DNA of 64,000 bases from Drechmeria coniospora (Eukaryota; Ascomycota; Sordariomycetes; Hypocreales; Ophiocordycipitaceae), in assembly GCF_001625195.1 (NCBI RefSeq), contig NC_054389.1:5142520-5206519 (forward strand), in the 5' to 3' direction. Below are positions 58,799 through 64,000 of this stretch, piece by piece (positions within the stretch are counted from its first letter, which is position 1; each line of letters begins with the position of its first letter). The position numbers and the translations under genes were made by a program. A model generated the notes under the pieces. It made no database searches and was not told where the DNA came from. It saw nothing but the letters and a program-made list of their open reading frames with translations.

Positions 58799-59949
58799 TT
58801 CTGGTGGTGACTGAGGTACGGGCGGTGGTGGTTTTGCTGAACCCTGGATTTCGTCTTCGCCGTCGTTTGGGCCTCGCTGAGATTTGGGAAGACTTAAGGG
58901 ACGCTATGGCGCGGGGAAAGGTTGCTCCGTTCCCGATTGGTGATGGCGAACCAAAGGCAGTCAAGCACGACGAGGTGGCCCAAGTTCGTACTTTGTTCTC
59001 CCGTACTGCTTTGCTTGTACGAATGTACTTACATGCTGTTCTTACTAGATTTACTCCAAACTTGACGTTGGCTATTTCAAAAGGAACGAGGAATCGAAAA
59101 AAAAAAAAAAAGAAATAAAGACAATGGGAATGCTGTTGGGGTCGTAAAGTTGCCGAGGAGGTCAGTAATAAATTGTACAAGTACATGGTACATTTACCAT
59201 TTCTCCCCGTACTTACAATACAGTACATAAGTGCCTGGTATAACTATAATTGATATCTTGGTTCTCCTACAACTCCACTAGACATATCAACGACAGAGTA
59301 CTTTTGTAATCATCACCGAGCCAAACGGGTGCGATGCGCAATGGTAGTAGTCCATCGATACTGGAACCACAGTGTTGGCAACGGTTGTCAGGAAGCCTAA
59401 AGTGAGGCTCTGCCCATTCTGTCAACAGCCTGATAATACGTACCCAAGTACAAGTACACTTGCTATCCGAGCAAGTACCTACGACTTTGGCAGACAGGCA
59501 AGACCTCATTCGAGGACAACGCTCCCTCGATCGTTCTTCCATTAACAACAAAACATAACAACAAACCGAATTGCCGCTCCCTCTTGGGGAAAGACTACCG
59601 CGATCGTTCTCGTTGGCTGTGACCAACGAAACGGGTGCCGATGACAACCCGTAGTTCAACTCTCCAGCCTCTACGGATTCGTCGTTCATCCGTCTTACGT
59701 ACCACCCTCCTACATCCCCCCCCTTCTTCTTCTTCTTCTTCTTGACCTCTATCATGGTTTAATGCCATCTTCGCCGCTAGCCGATGAGTGCAGAAAACCT
59801 ATTATTCAATTCTCTTGTCGTCGCAAACGACTTCCCACCCCGGCTCCCCTTTGCAAGTACCGTAGCTTCTGCCATTGTTTTGTTCAGGTCAGAGCAGACG
59901 CATCAGACGTTGCTGTTGGCACGCGTGCCTGGCTCGCACCCCTCCCACC
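58799..59949. other. Divergent intergenic region
   Basis: The promoters of pam18 and of the TAP-type peptidase. It includes a poly-A run (59098-59112), GTAC words near 59175-59230 and 59440-59480, and a CTT trinucleotide tract (about 59724-59743). No gene is supported. Confidence 0.55.
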
Positions 59950-62290
59950 ATGCCGGAAAAGATTCCACCGGTTGCGGTGGCCCAGTCGTCGTTTGATGTG
60001 CAGAAGAAGTCTCGAGGTTGCCGCCCCAAGCCTGCGCTCATCATAGCCCTCGGATTTCTCGCCGCCACATCTGTCTGGCATGGGTTCCAACGCCAAAGGT
60101 ACGGGCCAGGCGGCTTCGGACCGGTGGGTAGCGACGGCAAGCACCTGTCGTGGAGCTGGGAAGACGTAAGCTTCGTCGGGTGAAGACCAAGTGCGCCCTG
60201 CCTGGCATGCGCTGACTGCCTGGTCTGGAACAGGTCGAGCCGAGCCGTTCGTTGGCGTGGACCAAATGCTACGACGTCTTCAAATGCGCGAGACTTGATG
60301 TGCGACGTTTGATCTTGCCCCATCTCATGTGGTCACCATTCTGACGAGCAGATGAAGGTGCCAATGGACTGGCAAAGCCCTTCCGACGACGAGCGGGTGA
60401 CACTAGGCATTATGAAGCTGCCGGCCAAGGCGACGACCGATCGACTTCCGCCCGTATTCGTGAACCCTGGTGTACGTGGCACTACCGACCTCGTTCGGTC
60501 AGCGTGCTGATCTTTGTTGCAGGGACCGGGTGGCTCTGGCATCTACTTTATGCAAATCCTGGCTGCGCAGCTACAGAGGGTGGTTGGGGAGAATCAGGTG
60601 ATGGCACCTCCCACAGCTCGCTCTGCTCATGCTGACCTGACCGACCACCCGCAAGGACATCATCTCCTGGGACCCTCGAGGAGGTAGGCCTTCAACACCC
60701 CTCTCCGCCAAGTTCCACGTGTCGGCCCAACTGACCCGTTGTCTACTAGTCGGTGTTTCCACGCCCAGAGTCGAGTGCTGGGGAACATCGCAGAAGCGGG
60801 AGCTGTGGTCGATGCAGGACAAGGGCGTCATTGACGAGCGTCCCGGTCTTATCTACGATACCTACTCCCGGGGCCTGGCCTATTCCGGTGCTTGCGAAAG
60901 GGCACTCAACGACAGCGGCATCCTTCTGCATCTCAGCACGGCGTACCACGCTCGAGACATGCTCGAAATCCTCGACGGTACCGGACACCAAAAGCTTCGG
61001 TACTGGGGCTTCAGCTACGGCACCGCCCTCGGCGGCGCGTTTGCCGGCATGTTTCCGGGTCGTGTGGAAAGGCTCGTCAGCGATGGTGAGTCTGCGCTTC
61101 CATGCCGACAACTCGGCCGAACCACTCACGCACCCGACCACCCGTCGTAGGCAACGTCGATTACAGAGAGTACTTTGGCACAGGGGCCCGCCACTACCTC
61201 GACGACGCAGACACCATCTTCGACGCCTTCGACTCCGCATGCCACGGCGCCGGGCCCAAGAAATGCGCCCTTTGGGCATCCACACCGGGCGCTATCCAGA
61301 AGCGCCGTACCGACCTCCTCGAGAGGCTCAAAAGGCGACCCATCATTATTCCGGCGCAGTCCCGCGAGTCCGGCCCGGAGATGCCGGAGCAAGTCACGTA
61401 TACCAAGCTCCAGCGGATGACGCAAGGCCTCGTGTACGCCCCGATCTGGACCTTCAAAACCATGGCGCAAGTCTACGCCGCCCTCGAGGCAGGCGATGGA
61501 CTGCCATACTATGACCTCGCCACGGCGATGAAAAACAGTCCGGGATCGGAGCTGCTGTGCGAGCGTACGGATACGCCGGCGACGAGACCGCGAGAGACGC
61601 AGGAGGAGCAGGATGCCTTCCCGGGAATCATGTGCTCCGACTCGGACGGGTCCATGACGTCTCTCGGAGACTTTGAGCAGTTTGCCGAGACGTTGAGCGA
61701 GAGCAGTCGGTGGATGGGTGCGGCCTTTGCCGACCTCGGCGCGGGCTGTGCGGGAAGATCGATCCGACCTAAGTGGCGTTTTACGATCGGTACGGAGCGT
61801 TGAGTTTGAGCTCTGGGTGCGCGAAAGAAGAAGGCTGATGATGTTTTCCTCACAGACATGATCAAGCAGGATACCGACTTTCCGATCCTCTACATCGGCA
61901 ACTTGGCTGACAACGTCACGCCCCTGCAAAGCGCGCGCAATAACTCGGCCCTCTTTCCCAGCTCGGTCGTATTGACACAAAAGTCGTACGGCGTAGGTTT
62001 TGCTCCATCCGACACCCGTTCGATGAGTCGGGCTGACAAGTAAACGGCAGCACTGCTCGCTCGCCGCGCCATCGACGTGCACTCTGAAGCTTGTGCGCGC
62101 CTATTTTCAAAACGGCACGGTCCCGTCTCCAGGGACGGAGTGTGAGCAGGACTTTGACCTGTTCGAGTTGCCCACGCCAGAGGAGTTGGCCATGAAAGCT
62201 GGGCAACAGGATGCCTTGTCGACGGCAGCGTACGAACTATCTCTGGGAGGTGATTTTCTGATGCACCGCTTCAGGGTTCGGCCGTCGTAA
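59950..62290 (+). CDS. Membrane-anchored TAP-type serine exopeptidase (alpha/beta hydrolase)
   Basis: Nine exons: 59950-60165, 60234-60299, 60352-60471, 60523-60597, 60656-60683 (28 nt), 60750-61085, 61151-61789, 61856-61992 and 62051-62290, giving 618 aa. A signal anchor (PALIIALGFLAATSVWHGF) near residue 30 predicts a type II or secreted protein. The fold is an alpha/beta hydrolase with oxyanion loop VNPGGPGGSGIYF and SWDPRGVGVSTP. The triad is S257 (RYWGFSYGTALGG), D512 (YIGNLADNVTPLQSA) and H540 (SYGHCSLAAPSTC), the last two in the TAP-like C-terminal domain. Relatives include Streptomyces tripeptidyl aminopeptidase and fungal secreted or vacuolar peptidases that trim short peptides from the N-terminus. 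An AATAAA (62362) and a UGUAAAUA word (62380-62387) lie in the 3' flank. Confidence 0.9.
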
Positions 62291-62379
62291 GCTGGAGCCC
62301 GTCGCAGGGAAGATAATCAGGATGCATCTGTAGATTCCACGCGGGTCCCCGGCTCAAGTTTAATAAATAGATGCTCTGG

Positions 62380-62387
62380 TGTAAATA
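62380..62387 (+). promoter_or_regulatory. Pumilio recognition word TGTAAATA in the peptidase 3' UTR
   Basis: TGTAAATA, 90 bp after the stop codon of the peptidase gene and just beyond an AATAAA, matches the UGUANAUA site predicted for the Puf3-type protein encoded at 7006-9585. A single octamer can arise by chance. Confidence 0.3.
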
Positions 62388-62438
62388 TTCTGCACACGAC
62401 TACCATGCGCCCCCCGCTTCCATTGACTGAATCTCAAC

Positions 62439-63053
62439 TTAACAAGGCTCGTTCGCGCTCCCTCTCCTGTGGTGAACCTGGTCCGGCATCTTCAGCCCCT
62501 TGTCGACGACCTCCTTGACCTTCTTCTCGAGCGCCTCCACGGCATCTTCGACGGCCGTTCCCACGGCATCTTCGGCAGAGGTGGAGGAGGTAGTCCAGTT
62601 GCCGGAGCCGCCGCGCCCTCCCATGGCCGACCGTTGCCGGTCGCGGCGCAAGGCCACGGTCTCATCGACGGCGCTCGCCTGCTGTTGCCTGTCATGACCG
62701 ATCGTGGGCGGCTGCGGGTCGAAGAAGTTGCCAGCACCACCGCGGCCTGCGCGCACGGGGTGGTCGGAGTGGCGCGTGCGCTGCGGCGGAGCGTCCTGCA
62801 ATGGATGCCGCGATGGAGCGGCCGGTGCTGTCGGGGCTTGGACGAGCTGAGCAGACACGAGAGCAGTTAGCTTAGCACAAGACGGACGAACGCAATTCCA
62901 AGTAGGAGTGGAAGGGGGGGGGGGTTCATGGAGAAATTGTCGTCGAGTGCCTACTTCTTGCGCGGGAACCGTCTTTGACGCCGGATGGTGGTTTCCCGCA
63001 CCGCCGCGGCCGACGTTGCGAAAGGCAGGGGGGGCTTCGTCGTGAGGCGGCAT
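62439..63053 (-). CDS. DUF3602 GRGGAGN-repeat protein
   Basis: Two exons, 63053-62955 and 62846-62439, give 168 aa. The 108-bp intron has a GTAGGC donor, a GCTAACTG branch point and a CTCAG acceptor, phase 0, and holds an 11-base C run on the sense strand. The fungal DUF3602 signature occurs three times: GRGGAGN at 15-21, GRGGAGNFF at 67-75 and GRGGSGNW at 110-117. The C-terminus has an amphipathic helix (AVEDAVEALEKKVKEVVDKG). The protein is small, basic and disordered. Members are abundant and stress-responsive in several fungi, but no biochemical role is established. A perfect TGACGTCA palindrome lies 158 bp upstream. Confidence 0.85.
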   Translation of the reverse strand: MPPHDEAPPAFRNVGRGGAGNHHPASKTVPAQEVGTRRQFLHEPPPPSTPTWNCVRPSCAKLTALVSAQLVQAPTAPAAPSRHPLQDAPPQRTRHSDHPVRAGRGGAGNFFDPQPPTIGHDRQQQASAVDETVALRRDRQRSAMGGRGGSGNWTTSSTSAEDAVGTAVEDAVEALEKKVKEVVDKGLKMPDQVHHRRGSANEPC

Positions 63054-64000
63054 GCGGGAACGCACTGGGGGGCTGGCGATGCCGTTGATGCTATGCAGGT
63101 GCAAAGCTCTGGTTTCGTTCTGGCGTCGGCATAGCACCAGTGTTCCGGACCAAATCAAGCCCCGCTTAGAAATGTGAAGGGTTGCGGGTGTATGCTTCAG
63201 GATGATTCACTGACGTCATTGTCGCTCGCTGTTATGTCGCTGCAGGCGCCATATTCTGCACCCATTGCAATTGGATCTCGCCCCTTTACCGCGAGGCTTT
63301 CGCCCACCAATTTTCACACACCTATGTGACTGTATCGTGTTCAATTTTGAGCGTTGCTCTAGTTGTTGCCCTTTTTGGCCTGCAAGGCTCAGCGGAGAGA
63401 GCCTGAAACGAACGAGACATGCAAGTCACGCGGGTACGCTGCGTGATGTCCGGTCAAGCATTGCAGTGATGAAACAAGCGGACTTGGATCAGGCTCGAGC
63501 GACCAGCAATCGGCAGGAGATATGAGTCACTTGAATTTGCAGTACGGCACCAGACCAGGCTGCGGGAAGCGACGACGATCCGAGACATCGCATGACTTGC
63601 TATTCGTAGCAACCCATGCACAGGTCATGAATCCAGGTGTCACGAGGGAGAGGCTCCCGACGAGCGAGAGACGCGGAAATCACGATCGCAGGCTGCAATC
63701 GCAGAGGCCGGGTTGACGTCGGCTCCTGCTCGAAAATATCGATAGGCAGCAAGGTTAGAGATTGAATGAACGTGCAGGCGTATCCAACACCATGCATACT
63801 GTACAATGCAGGCATATAACGAGGAGTATAGGGAGTCCAGCAGGTCTCAACCCTAGGGTCTTTATTAGGGCACGCGTGGGCCTTTGGTGGTACTCGTAAG
63901 GCAGGAGCAGGCGGCGTTAGTAAGGTTAGTAAGCAAGTACAAACAGTACTTGTACTGTAAGTAAGTACTCCGCACCTACAAGTTCACCTACCTACAGTGC
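63054..64000. other. DUF3602 gene promoter and start of the next intergenic region
   Basis: No gene is supported to the window edge. The last 130 bp carry the GTAAGTA/GTACTCCG/CCTACCTAC word type seen in the other spacers. Confidence 0.55.
63211..63218. promoter_or_regulatory. CRE-like palindrome TGACGTCA
   Basis: A perfect TGACGTCA, the CREB/ATF-type bZIP site (bound by Atf1/AtfA in fungi), 158 bp upstream of the DUF3602 start codon. The link to stress control is an inference. Confidence 0.5.

Overview
This 64 kb window is nuclear DNA of a filamentous ascomycete, most probably a hypocrealean Sordariomycete. The reasons are short introns (about 50-110 bp with GTRNGT donors, CTGAC/CTAAC branch points and YAG acceptors), GC-rich exons, CT-rich leaders, and the gene families present (PacC, Stb3, Nnf1, Ku80, DUF3602, two-cluster Zn2Cys6 regulator). 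No rRNA, tRNA, transposon, CRISPR or plasmid feature was recognised. The species assignment is an inference. Exon-intron structures were worked out by hand from splice signals, reading-frame continuity and family knowledge.

Layout. 0.2-9.6 kb: a PH-domain protein (+), kinetochore Nnf1 (-), a mitochondrial CCDC90/DUF1640 protein (-) and a Puf3/Pumilio-type RNA-binding protein (-). 9.6-19.0 kb: a gene-poor stretch ending in a promoter with three CCAAT boxes. 19-29.6 kb: a single-pass membrane protein (+), a regulator with two Zn2Cys6 clusters (-), then a secreted cysteine-rich protein with a duplicated module (-). 31.5-41.2 kb: pacC (-) with a dense cluster of PacC-type sites upstream, a 6.4 kb spacer, and stb3 (-). 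44.9-63.1 kb: a gene-dense block with top3 (-), a DUF1295 reductase-like membrane protein (+), a Pho13-type HAD phosphatase (-), a TMEM205-like protein (-), ku80 (+), a Gfd2-like DEDDh nuclease (+), pam18/tim14 (-), a membrane-anchored TAP-type peptidase (+) and a DUF3602 protein (-).

The genes are individually transcribed and mostly housekeeping: chromosome segregation (nnf1), DNA topology and repair (top3, ku80), mitochondria (CCDC90-like, pam18, possibly the Puf3-type regulator), and pH and growth regulation (pacC, stb3). The least conventional items are the secreted protein with two CCCC modules separated by a linker rich in Kex2-type sites, the tandem zinc-cluster regulator, the pacC upstream site cluster, the open-frame intron in the last Pumilio repeat, and the islands of GTAC/TACGGAGTA sequence that fill almost every long spacer and avoid coding exons.
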